Assembly (NCBI GenBank): GCA_040830545.1
Contig: JBFOMB010000168.1
Coordinates: 1 to 38,483 of the forward strand
From: HXMU1420-2 sp040830545
GTDB lineage: Bacteria > Pseudomonadota > Alphaproteobacteria > Rhodobacterales > Rhodobacteraceae
Direction of reading: 5' to 3'
DNA length: 38,483 bases
A program made the position numbers and the translations under genes. The first letter of the stretch is position 1. Every line of letters begins with the position of its first letter. Below, piece by piece: positions 1-7,339 of the stretch. The notes beneath the pieces are model-generated. The model searched no databases. It was not told the origin of the DNA and saw nothing but the letters and a program-made list of their open reading frames with translations.

Positions 1-251
1 GATTTCACATCCAGAACGTGTCTTTCCTGGCCGCGGTTGAAGCAAATGAAATCCGCGCTTCCCGGGTAAAAAAGGGGGGGGAGGGCGCGCGTATCACCGC
101 CTGCCCCGAATTTTTCCCCCTTGAGGCCCCGCGCGCCCAGAGCGGCCAGCACCATCGTGCAATAGGCCCCCGCCAGTACGCGCGAGAAATCAAGAACGGT
201 GATCCCGGAAAGAGGGCCGCCATCCAGCAATTCGTCTTCGGGTTTCTGCAT
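1..251 (-). CDS. CaiB/BaiF-type CoA-transferase, N-terminal part (runs off the window edge)
   Basis: The first 83 codons are present. They begin MQKPEDELLDGG and contain PLSGITVLDFSRVLAG, the typical opening of family III (CaiB/BaiF) CoA-transferases, which move CoA between carboxylic acids in the cytoplasm. FNRGQERHVLDVK matches the conserved block that follows. The frame stays open through an 8-base and a 6-base homopolymer near 74-87. The segment between the two conserved blocks (GARGLKGEKFGAGGDTR) has several glycines where the family usually has VIKVE and GDDTR, so base quality near this edge is worth doubting. The ATG follows a GGAGGA-type Shine-Dalgarno and lies 27 bp after mmsA, so the two are probably cotranscribed. 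The catalytic Asp lies outside the window. The acyl substrate cannot be told from this fragment. Confidence 0.85.
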   Translation of the reverse strand, partial: MQKPEDELLDGGPLSGITVLDFSRVLAGAYCTMVLAALGARGLKGEKFGAGGDTRALPPLFYPGSADFICFNRGQERHVLDVK

Positions 252-278
252 GTTGTCTCTCTCCTCCCGGTTGGTCGC

Positions 279-1778
279 TTACTTCGCGACCGGCATGGTG
301 AATTCAGCGCCCTTCGAGATGCTTTCGGGCCAGCGCTGCATGATGGATTTCTGTTTGGTGTAGAACCGCACACCTTCTTCGCCGTATGCATGGGTGTCGC
401 CAAACAAGCTCTTCTTCCAGCCGCCAAACCCGTGCCAGGCCATCGGCACCGGGATCGGAACGTTCACGCCAACCATGCCCACCTGGATCTGGCGGCCAAA
501 TTCGCGCGCGGCGTTGCCGTCGCGAGTAAAGATGCTGACACCGTTGCCATATTCATGGTCGTTGATCAGCTGCACACCTTCGGCAAAGCTGTCGACGCGC
601 ACACAGGCCAGGACCGGACCAAAGATCTCTTCTTTGTAGATGGTCATGTCGGGGGTGACGTTGTCAAACAGGGTGCCGCCAACCCAGAAACCGTCTTCGT
701 GGCCTTCAACGGTAAATCCGCGACCATCGACGATCAGGTCTGCGCCTTCTTCAACACCTTTGTCGATATAGCCCAGGATGCGCTGCTGCGCGGCCTTGGT
801 GACGATCGGACCCATTTCCGCGTCCATCTCGACACCGTTCTTGACCTTGAGGTCTTTCAGGCGTTCCTGGATCATCGGCACGACCTTGTCGGCAACGTCG
901 CCGACCAGAGTGGCCACCGAGATCGCCATGCAGCGTTCGCCAGCCGAGCCATAGGCGGCGCCCATCAGCGCATCGACGGCTTTTTCAAGATCGGCGTCGG
1001 GCATGACCAGCATGTGGTTTTTGGCGCCGCCCAGCGCCTGAACGCGCTTACCGTGGCGGGCGCCGACTTCGTAGATGTAGTTCGCAATCGGGGTCGAGCC
1101 GACGAACGAGATCGCTTTCACGTCTTCATGTTCCAGCAGCGCATCCACGGCCACCTTGTCGCCCTGTACGACGTTGAAGACGCCGTCAGGGAAACCGGCC
1201 TCTTTCATAAGTTCGGCATATAGCAGTGACGGGGTCGGATCGGTGGGCGAAGGTTTCAGCACAAAGGTGTTGCCCGCCGCGATCGCGACCGGGAACATCC
1301 ACATCGGCACCATGACCGGGAAGTTGAACGGCGTGACACCGGCCACAACACCAAGCGGCTGGCGCAGCGTCCAGTTGTCAATGCCCGTGGACACCTGATC
1401 GGTGAAATCCCCTTTGAGCAGCTGCGGGATACCGCAGGCAAACTCGACAATATCAATGCCACGCTCAACCTCGCCACGGGCATCGGTGAAGACCTTGCCA
1501 TGTTCGGCGGTAATCGCGTGTGCCAGCTCGTCCTTGTGCTCGTTCAGAAAGTTCAGGAACTTGTTCATTAGACGGGCGCGGCGGATCGGAGGCACGTTTG
1601 ACCATGCCGGGAACGCGGCCTTGGCGGCGGCGACGGCTTTGTCCACGTCTGCAACGGATGCAAGATCCACCTTGCCGGTCAATGCACCGGTGGCCGGGTT
1701 GAACACATCTTGCGTATTGGTGCGTGCCCCAGCAAACACCTCGCCATTGATGTAGTGGCCGATTTCGGTCGTCGTCAT
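279..1778 (-). CDS. mmsA: Methylmalonate-semialdehyde dehydrogenase (CoA-acylating)
   Basis: 499 aa, the normal family length. This cytosolic NAD-dependent aldehyde dehydrogenase turns methylmalonate semialdehyde (or malonate semialdehyde) plus CoA into propionyl-CoA (or acetyl-CoA) and CO2, in valine and myo-inositol breakdown. Visible features are the opening GHYINGEVF, the TPFNFPVMVP block near residues 149-158, SFVGSTP near 224-230, LGGAKNH near 249-255 where ordinary ALDHs have the general-base Glu (typical of MMSDH), and catalytic Cys283 in GSAGERCMAIS. The ATG at 1778 is chosen because GGAG lies just upstream; the frame is open a further 24 codons, but that extension has no ribosome site and is not conserved in type. 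The gene is followed closely by a CoA-transferase and is divergent from a LysR regulator, which is likely its controller. Confidence 0.95.
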   Translation of the reverse strand: MTTTEIGHYINGEVFAGARTNTQDVFNPATGALTGKVDLASVADVDKAVAAAKAAFPAWSNVPPIRRARLMNKFLNFLNEHKDELAHAITAEHGKVFTDARGEVERGIDIVEFACGIPQLLKGDFTDQVSTGIDNWTLRQPLGVVAGVTPFNFPVMVPMWMFPVAIAAGNTFVLKPSPTDPTPSLLYAELMKEAGFPDGVFNVVQGDKVAVDALLEHEDVKAISFVGSTPIANYIYEVGARHGKRVQALGGAKNHMLVMPDADLEKAVDALMGAAYGSAGERCMAISVATLVGDVADKVVPMIQERLKDLKVKNGVEMDAEMGPIVTKAAQQRILGYIDKGVEEGADLIVDGRGFTVEGHEDGFWVGGTLFDNVTPDMTIYKEEIFGPVLACVRVDSFAEGVQLINDHEYGNGVSIFTRDGNAAREFGRQIQVGMVGVNVPIPVPMAWHGFGGWKKSLFGDTHAYGEEGVRFYTKQKSIMQRWPESISKGAEFTMPVAK

Positions 1779-1870
1779 GGTTGGTTCTCCTTGGCTTTGC
1801 CCAGCTTCTCCCAAACAGGTCGCCACAAATCCAATGACTAATTGACTCAAGTGATATAAATGGATTTAAT

Positions 1871-2788
1871 ATGAGACCGATCACCGACATTCGTATCCTG
1901 AACGCCTTTGTCGCCGTCGCGCAGGAAGGCAACATCTCGCGCGCGGCAAAGCGACTGCACCTGACCCAGCCCGCCGTCAGCCTGCAATTGAAAAGGTTGG
2001 CTCAGGACACTGGCCTGACTCTGTTTGTGCGCACGTCCAAGGGCGTCGAGTTGACCAGGGATGGAGAAACCCTTGTCGCCAGGGCAGAAAAGGTTCAGGC
2101 CGCCATTGCCGAATTTGGCCAGACTGCCCGCAGGATCAACGGCAACGTTCGGGGCACATTGAAACTGGGGACCATAGTCGATCCCGACTTTATTCGTCTC
2201 GGTGCCTTTCTGGCGGAGCTGGTGGATGGCTATCCAGAGCTTCAGACAAAGCTTGTCCATGGCATCAGTGGTGATGTCATCCACCGGCTGATCGACGGGC
2301 AGGTGGATGTGGGTTTCTTTCTGGGCGAGTTGGATGGCTTCGAACCTGGTGGGGAAGATCTGGCTGAGTCCATCTTCTTTCGACGGCAATTGACCAATTT
2401 TACCTATCGTGTCGTCGCGCCGGCTGGATGGGGCAGACGTATCGCCGGCAAGGGGTGGCGAGAATTGGCAGCGATGCCATGGATCGGCACACCGGAGAAT
2501 TCGGTGCACAACCGATTGCTGGCGCGCGCCTATGAAGATCAGGACAGCAAACCGGACCCCGTCTGCTTGGTGGATCAGGAACCATCAATGCTGGCCATGG
2601 TACGCTCTGGCATCGGTTTGAGCCTGTGTAGGGAATCCATCGCACTTGAAGAAATGCAGTCTCGGGGCCTCGCTATATCGGACAAAGTCAAAATCGATAC
2701 CTCCCTCAGCTTTGTCTCGCTTGCCTCCCGCAGACTGGACCCGAATGTCGCCGCCGCATTTGACGCGTTGGAAGCCACGTGGAGATAA
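1871..2788 (+). CDS. LysR-family transcriptional regulator
   Basis: 305 aa, typical of LysR-type regulators. The winged helix-turn-helix covers about residues 6-64, with NISRAAKRLHLTQPAVS as the recognition region. A linker helix and a periplasmic-binding-like effector domain follow (about 92-300). The gene is divergent from mmsA with 92 bp between the two starts, so it probably controls mmsA and the CoA-transferase, and perhaps itself. The effector cannot be read from sequence; a branched-chain catabolite or CoA thioester would fit the neighbour. The start is fixed because an ATG 12 bp upstream is out of frame and stops within three codons. Confidence 0.9.
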   Translation: MRPITDIRILNAFVAVAQEGNISRAAKRLHLTQPAVSLQLKRLAQDTGLTLFVRTSKGVELTRDGETLVARAEKVQAAIAEFGQTARRINGNVRGTLKLGTIVDPDFIRLGAFLAELVDGYPELQTKLVHGISGDVIHRLIDGQVDVGFFLGELDGFEPGGEDLAESIFFRRQLTNFTYRVVAPAGWGRRIAGKGWRELAAMPWIGTPENSVHNRLLARAYEDQDSKPDPVCLVDQEPSMLAMVRSGIGLSLCRESIALEEMQSRGLAISDKVKIDTSLSFVSLASRRLDPNVAAAFDALEATWR

Positions 2789-3216
2789 CCTTGGTCGGGG
2801 TCGAATAACGGAACAAAAGCGCGGCAATGAAAGCACCCAAAGCCGACTTGCGGCGGCACAGAGATGCCCGCCGTTCCGGGTCCATATGAATGTCGGCTTC
2901 CTTTGTTTATATGTGATCGGTTCGCATCAGGCACTCAACATGCGCCCACCAGTCCTAGAAACCATACTAGAGAAAGCCCAAATCAGTGGCCCAGAAACAG
3001 GGGGCTAGACACCCCAACAAGCTGTACAAAAACAGCACGGGAGCGGCTTGACCTGACAGTCCCTGAAAGTTGTGGCGTTTCCAGATAGTTCTCCAGCGAC
3101 GTTGCACCTGATCATGGGGATACCCTACACAGGCCGGACGGATTGCCTGCACGGCGGACTTGAAGTCGAACCGTGCCAGACTCTGCGCCTTGTCAGGCTG
3201 GATCATGCCCCACCAA
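2789..3216. other. 428-bp gene-poor intergenic stretch
   Basis: No reading frame here has a ribosome site, family motifs or a convincing length. Both neighbours run into it: the lysR gene ends at 2788 and the aminotransferase ends at 3217, so it is a convergent spacer. It holds one inverted repeat (2840-2899, listed separately). A minus-strand open frame covering 2967-3236 shows no recognisable domain. I found no strong intrinsic terminator in it. Confidence 0.6.
2840..2899. repeat. Inverted repeat AAGCCGAC / GTCGGCTT with 44-nt loop
   Basis: AAGCCGAC at 2840-2847 is matched exactly by GTCGGCTT at 2892-2899. The arms sit in the convergent spacer after lysR. The wording (AATGTCGGCTT with its mirror AAAGCCGACTT) resembles a short intergenic element I recall as frequent in roseobacter genomes, but that is memory rather than a search. 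There is no T-run, so a terminator is not supported. Confidence 0.35.
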
Positions 3217-4341
3217 TCAGCCGCTGTGTCGGGCAAGGAAACCCGAAAACCGGGCGAGCCCGTTTTTCAGATCCTCGGTCGGGTTGGTGTAGCCGAGGCG
3301 CAGCCAGCCTTCCATGTCCATCGCGCTGCCCGGTGTCAGCATCACCCCGTCCTCTTTCAATAGCGCCACACACAGATCGCGGGATGACATTGGCAGGTCG
3401 TACTTCAGAAGCGCCGTGGTGCCGGATTTGGGCGGCACCCAGCTGAGAAGTGGTTCGTTCGCAATCCAGTCTTTGACGATTTGCAAATTTTCGCGCGTGA
3501 TCCGGCGCGACCGGTCCAGGATCTTGTCCCGGTGTTCCAACGCCATCGCCGCCAGCAACTCATCCACCTGCCCGACCGAGATCGTGTTGTAATCGCGGTG
3601 GATCATCACGTCATGCAACATGTCTTTGGGCCCAGCGATCCAGCCAACGCGCAAACCGGCCAGTGAATAGGCCTTGGACATGCCCGCGGTGCTGATGCCT
3701 TTTTCATAGAGGTCCGCGACCGCCGTGGTGAACCCGTCCCCCTGCTGATCGGTGCCGCGATAAACTTCGTCGCACAAAAGCCAGGCGTCGACGCTGCGAG
3801 CGATTTCGACGATGTCCAGCAGCATCTCCCGGTCCATAAGCGATCCGGTCGGGTTGTTCGGGTTGTTGATTGCAATCAGCTGGGTGTCTGGACGGACCAT
3901 CGAGCGCAGCTCGTCGAGATCAGGAAGAAACGCGTTTTCGGGACGCAGGTGCAGCAGCTCGATCTCTGCCCCAATGCTTTCTGGGATAGAGTAGTGTTGT
4001 TGATAGGTGGGGATCACCGAAATCACGTGATCGCCACGCGCAACCAATGTCTGGTGCACCAGCGAATTCGCCCCGATGGTGCCATGCGTGGTCATGATGT
4101 TGTCGCGGGACTGGTTGTCGTACAGACCACAGATCGCATCACGCAATCGGTCGGACCCTTCGATGGCACCATAAGTCATTTTCATCGCGGACAGATCGGC
4201 CAAGATACTGTTGTGCTGCCCGGCCATGTCGAACAACTCGCCCAATGTAATGGACTGCACGCATGTTTCTGCCAGGTTGAGTTCGCATTTGGTTTCGAAC
4301 TCGTTCATCCACATTTCAACGCCGAAGGGACGGATTTCCAT
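3217..4341 (-). CDS. Class I/II PLP-dependent aminotransferase
   Basis: 374 aa, fold-type I aminotransferase. Visible PLP-site features are NNPNNPTG at 159-166, D191 and Y194 in CDEVYRG, K223 in MSKAYSLAGL (the Schiff-base lysine) and R231 just after it. It resembles the branch that includes capreomycidine-synthase-like enzymes, but the amino donor and acceptor cannot be assigned. The ATG at 4341 follows AAGGA; the open frame upstream of it overlaps the previous gene and is not used. It is the last gene of a minus-strand unit, 14 bp after an ornithine-cyclodeaminase-like gene, itself after a threonine-dehydratase-like gene. The three probably act on one amino acid. Confidence 0.88.
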   Translation of the reverse strand: MEIRPFGVEMWMNEFETKCELNLAETCVQSITLGELFDMAGQHNSILADLSAMKMTYGAIEGSDRLRDAICGLYDNQSRDNIMTTHGTIGANSLVHQTLVARGDHVISVIPTYQQHYSIPESIGAEIELLHLRPENAFLPDLDELRSMVRPDTQLIAINNPNNPTGSLMDREMLLDIVEIARSVDAWLLCDEVYRGTDQQGDGFTTAVADLYEKGISTAGMSKAYSLAGLRVGWIAGPKDMLHDVMIHRDYNTISVGQVDELLAAMALEHRDKILDRSRRITRENLQIVKDWIANEPLLSWVPPKSGTTALLKYDLPMSSRDLCVALLKEDGVMLTPGSAMDMEGWLRLGYTNPTEDLKNGLARFSGFLARHSG

Positions 4342-4355
4342 GAGGTGTTCCTTTC

Positions 4356-5309
4356 TCAGCCGTTGGCCGCATCGTAGACGGCGCGTGCCATGAAGATGTC
4401 TTCGAGCCCCAAACCAATAGAGCGGAAGAACACTGGCTTGCTCCCGGATGGTGGTTCGCATGTATTGGTCTGCAGCTCTGCCAGATCGCCCCGAATGCTG
4501 TCCGGGGACCATCCGGAATCGGCGGCCAACTTCATTTCGCCAGCCGAGCCCGGAGTGGTGACACGGTAGTCGCAATAGACGTCCGCACCGTTCAGGAAGA
4601 CCGGGTCGACCTCGTGCGCGTTGGCAACGTTGGTCGAGATTGAGGTGACCAACGCACCCGGCGCGACCGAGCTGGTGTCATAGACCGGTGTACCTGATGA
4701 CGTGCAAAGCATGACCACATCCGACTCCTGACCAGCGGCCTCCGCACTGGCGGCCAATTGCACACGGCTGTCTGCGGTTCGCCATTCCTTCGAAACATCC
4801 GCGTTTTGCGAGAGATTCGGGGAAAAGACGCGGATTTCGCGCCAGTTGCGCAGAGGCAAGACATGTTTCAAATGCGCCTGTGCGACTTTGCCGGACCCGA
4901 TGATGGTCAAAACATCCGCCTCTGGGCGGGACAGGTGATCTACCGCCAGGGCCGTCGTGGCAGCGGTGCGTTCGGTGGTCAATTCGCCAGAATCACACAT
5001 CATCAGTGGTTGCCCGGTGTCCATCGACATCAGCACCGTCCAGGCAGTGATCACCGGTTTGCCTGGACGCACAAGATAGGGGGACAGTTTGGCCCCGAAC
5101 AGGTCAGCGCCTGTGCTGGCCCCCAGATAGGTGATGAAATCGCCTTTGTCCTCGGGGAACAGGGTCAACGTTTGGGGCGGTTGCACGGCCTGCCCGCGTC
5201 CCAGTTCCGTGAACAGCGCCCGCATTGCGCCCAAGGCATCCACATTGGGCAACAGATTCCGGACGGCTTCGGCGTTCAGGACAAGCGCGGCTGGGGGGGT
5301 GTCAGTCAT
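4356..5309 (-). CDS. Ornithine cyclodeaminase/mu-crystallin family protein (EutC/BhcD-like)
   Basis: 317 aa, normal length. The family uses NAD(P) to form or reduce cyclic or open imino acids. The substrate-side lysine is K74 (FGAKLSPY); SGELTTERTAATTALA at 107-122 is the family signature; IGSGKVAQAH at 137-146 is the Rossmann nucleotide loop. Members include ornithine cyclodeaminase, EutC of hydroxyectoine use and iminosuccinate reductase BhcD, and sequence alone does not decide between them. The ATG at 5309 has an A-rich AAAGAAAGA upstream. A GTG 30 bp further up lies in the loop of a small hairpin and is less likely. Pairing with an EutB/BhcB-like dehydratase upstream supports joint work on a beta-hydroxy or imino amino acid. 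Confidence 0.85.
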   Translation of the reverse strand: MTDTPPAALVLNAEAVRNLLPNVDALGAMRALFTELGRGQAVQPPQTLTLFPEDKGDFITYLGASTGADLFGAKLSPYLVRPGKPVITAWTVLMSMDTGQPLMMCDSGELTTERTAATTALAVDHLSRPEADVLTIIGSGKVAQAHLKHVLPLRNWREIRVFSPNLSQNADVSKEWRTADSRVQLAASAEAAGQESDVVMLCTSSGTPVYDTSSVAPGALVTSISTNVANAHEVDPVFLNGADVYCDYRVTTPGSAGEMKLAADSGWSPDSIRGDLAELQTNTCEPPSGSKPVFFRSIGLGLEDIFMARAVYDAANG

Positions 5310-5330
5310 TTTTTGGTCTTTCTTTGGTTC

Positions 5331-5346
5331 TGGGGCCACCGCCCCA
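5331..5346 (-). other. Small GC hairpin upstream of the cyclodeaminase gene
   Basis: TGGGGC (5331-5336) and GCCCCA (5341-5346) form a 6-bp stem with a 4-nt loop, in the 71-bp gap between the dehydratase stop and the cyclodeaminase start. No T-run follows in the direction of transcription. It may protect or pause the transcript; a true terminator is not supported. Confidence 0.35.
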
Positions 5347-5380
5347 TGTCTGGGCCTGCAAATATCTAAGCCAAAGCCGG

Positions 5381-6367
5381 TCAGCAGTGATCTGCCACAA
5401 CCGAATGAAATGTTGGAAGGCCAATGTTGCGGCCACTGATCACGACGATGGCCCGTTTCGGGGCCATATCGCGCACCTCATCACTCAGCGCGGCCAGAAC
5501 TGCCGTGATTGACCCGCCCTCAACCATCATGCCCTCGGCGTCCGCGAACCGGGCCATTTCTGGCGGCAGCGCCTCTTCAGCAATCAAAACGGAGCGGTCC
5601 ATGAAATCCCGAATGATCGGGAAAGTGTAGCGGTTGCGCAGGCCGATGGCCCCCGTGATGCTGCTGGCGAGGCTGGGAAATTCGTCGACATGCACGGGTT
5701 TGCCCGCCTCCAGGCTGCGCACCATGCCGGGTTCGATTTCCATTGACGATCCGACGACCCGGACGTCAGGCGAAATGGATTTGCTGGCCAGCGCGATCCC
5801 GGACAGCAATCCGCCCCCCGACAAGGGCGCGATGATCATATCTGCATCAGGACAGTCGCCAAGCGCCTCGAGTGCGATTGTCCCCTGCCCCGCGATCACG
5901 TCCAGATCGTCGAATGGATCAACCCAGGTGTAGCCATGGTCCGCGATCAACTGGTCGGCGTGATCCTGCGCTTCGTCCTGGGTATCGCCATGGAGGATGA
6001 CCTGGGCCCCGAGGTCGCGCATCGCCTGACGTTTGTTTTCTGGGCACAGTGAGCACACCACCACGCGCGCCGTCACGCCCAGACGTTTCGCCAGATAGGC
6101 CACAGCCCGGCCATGGTTGCCGCTGGACACGGCGATGATGCCGCGTGCTTTGTCCGCATCGGACAATTGCAGAATCTTGTTTGTCGCGCCCCGCAGTTTG
6201 AAACTGCCGGTGATCTGCATGCTCTCCAGCTTCAGCCAGATGTCGAACCCGGCACGTGCGGACAGTGCTTCTGAATGGACCAGCGGGGTGTGACGAATGA
6301 TCGGATCAATGCGCCGCCGCGCGCGCATGATGTCCTGTAGGGAAACGTAGCTGTTGGGTGACGTCAC
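5381..6367 (-). CDS. Threonine/serine dehydratase-family PLP enzyme (EutB/BhcB-like)
   Basis: 328 aa, fold-type II PLP enzyme. K57 in TGSFKLRGATN is the Schiff-base lysine, SSGNH at 81-85 holds the substrate carboxylate and PLSGGGLLSG near 181-190 holds the PLP phosphate. It lacks the C-terminal ACT domain of biosynthetic IlvA, so it belongs with short catabolic dehydratases such as serine racemase/dehydratase, EutB and beta-hydroxyaspartate dehydratase BhcB. I place the start at GTG 6367, which has AGGA about 8 nt upstream and gives the usual family length; an ATG at 6418 in the same frame has no ribosome site. It is the first gene of a three-gene unit with a cyclodeaminase-family protein and an aminotransferase, so its promoter should lie in 6368-6478. 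Confidence 0.87.
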   Translation of the reverse strand: MTSPNSYVSLQDIMRARRRIDPIIRHTPLVHSEALSARAGFDIWLKLESMQITGSFKLRGATNKILQLSDADKARGIIAVSSGNHGRAVAYLAKRLGVTARVVVCSLCPENKRQAMRDLGAQVILHGDTQDEAQDHADQLIADHGYTWVDPFDDLDVIAGQGTIALEALGDCPDADMIIAPLSGGGLLSGIALASKSISPDVRVVGSSMEIEPGMVRSLEAGKPVHVDEFPSLASSITGAIGLRNRYTFPIIRDFMDRSVLIAEEALPPEMARFADAEGMMVEGGSITAVLAALSDEVRDMAPKRAIVVISGRNIGLPTFHSVVADHC

Positions 6368-6478
6368 ACCGAGGATCCTGCCTGTATTGAAAAGACAGGA
6401 TATGCGTACACCAGCCATGCAGCACAGAAAAACCGGTTTCTTGTGCCGTGAGCCTTGGAGAGGATTAAGTATTCAGGG

Positions 6479-6796
6479 TCAGAAGCTCGGATTGCCCATG
6501 GCGCCACCAAACAGAACACTCACCATGATCGCGACGATCGTCAGCCCGACAAAGGCCGCCAGCATCGACAAACGGTTGGACGGGCCGACCTTGCCGACAC
6601 GCCACAGCGCATATCCCAGCGCGATATTCACAAGCCCCCAAAGGACGTTCACCAGCGGTGTCGATAGGCCAACGCCCGCCGGGGTCGCAAACGGCGACGG
6701 AAACATCTGCCCCATGGAACCGGCCACGAAATGCGGCACGGCATTGCCGAGGCAGAACCCGGCGCCAACCGCAGCGAGGTAGTGATACCATTTCAT
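6479..6796 (-). CDS. Small conserved integral membrane protein
   Basis: 105 aa with about three hydrophobic segments (roughly residues 5-20, 43-65 and 77-98). The first part has HYLAAVGAGFCLGNAVPHF, in which GNAVPHF is a motif I associate with small uncharacterised bacterial membrane proteins. No enzyme motif is visible and no function can be given. Its ATG overlaps the TGA of the preceding gene (ATGA), so the two are translated as a coupled pair. Confidence 0.75.
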   Translation of the reverse strand: MKWYHYLAAVGAGFCLGNAVPHFVAGSMGQMFPSPFATPAGVGLSTPLVNVLWGLVNIALGYALWRVGKVGPSNRLSMLAAFVGLTIVAIMVSVLFGGAMGNPSF

Positions 6797-7281
6797 TCTA
6801 CTGAACCCTCTGAGAACTTTATTTCCAAAGTGCTTTGTTGCGCACGTGGCTCCACCGCGCCAGCCAACATAAAACTGGCACCCAGCTTTTTCAGCGCGTC
6901 GGCATAGGCCTGGTCGACGAAAGGCATCACCGCCTCCATATCGTGTGGAACCGTTGCGGTGATGTTGACCTCAACTCCGTCCAACCTGACCTGCCCACCT
7001 GGATCAGACAGGAACACACTGTGCCAGGAAGGTTCGTTGTATTGATACCGCCGACAGAAAACGCGGTCGCCTGCAGCAACAAACATCAGTTGAATGAAGC
7101 GGTGGGTGTATCCGGCTCGGATCTGATGCGACCGCGTTTTGTTGACGAGATCTGCCAGTTCCGCCTGTGACTCTGGGTGTTTCATCGATCCTCTAAAAAT
7201 TCGGCTCAATGGGTGTAACGCCTGTCCCACGATCAGTCTGGGCAGGCCAGTCACGATGTCCCAAAGGCTGGCATGTGGCAT
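6793..7281 (-). CDS. DUF2255-family protein
   Basis: 162 aa. The central part (THRFIQLMFVAAGDRVFCRR, then PSWHSVFLSDPGGQVRLDG) has the pattern of DUF2255, a family of unknown function whose fold resembles flavin- or F420-linked split-barrel proteins; that comparison is from memory. The ATG at 7281 is chosen because GGAG lies 9 nt upstream; a GTG at 7296 overlaps that site. The gene follows the SDR on the same strand, with a perfect 12-bp hairpin just before its ribosome site, and overlaps the next gene by 4 bp. This suggests an SDR - DUF2255 - membrane protein operon. Confidence 0.72.
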   Translation of the reverse strand: MPHASLWDIVTGLPRLIVGQALHPLSRIFRGSMKHPESQAELADLVNKTRSHQIRAGYTHRFIQLMFVAAGDRVFCRRYQYNEPSWHSVFLSDPGGQVRLDGVEVNITATVPHDMEAVMPFVDQAYADALKKLGASFMLAGAVEPRAQQSTLEIKFSEGSVE

Positions 7282-7300
7282 GGGCTGGTTCTCCACTGTG

Positions 7301-7333
7301 CGCGGCGTTTCGACGATTTACCGAAACGCCGCG
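7301..7333 (-). other. Perfect 12-bp intercistronic hairpin just upstream of a ribosome site
   Basis: CGCGGCGTTTCG (7301-7312) pairs without mismatch with CGAAACGCCGCG (7322-7333), leaving a 9-nt loop. It fills most of the gap between the SDR stop (7340) and the DUF2255 start (7281), and the GGAG ribosome site begins about 6 nt beyond it. No T-run follows on the minus strand. A role in mRNA stability or in tuning downstream expression is more likely than full termination. Confidence 0.6.
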
Positions 7334-7339
7334 TTCACT

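Noticed and set aside
60..130. Frameshift in the CoA-transferase at the homopolymer runs
   Set aside because: A careful count (eight G, six A on the plus strand) keeps the frame open into the conserved NRG block.
18..1223. 401-aa plus-strand open frame across mmsA
   Set aside because: It is antisense to a clear dehydrogenase gene, has no ribosome site and no domain; GC-rich coding DNA often leaves such a frame open.
2967..3236. 89-aa minus-strand frame in the gene-poor stretch
   Set aside because: It has no ribosome site or known motif and overlaps the end of the aminotransferase gene; it could be a relic but cannot be supported.
3217..6367. Ectoine/hydroxyectoine degradation operon
   Set aside because: EutB- and EutC-like proteins are present, but no ectoine hydrolase, deacetylase or ectoine transporter genes are near.
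3217..6367. Beta-hydroxyaspartate cycle (bhcABCD)
   Set aside because: The aldolase BhcC and the IclR-type regulator are missing, and the aminotransferase is of a different class.
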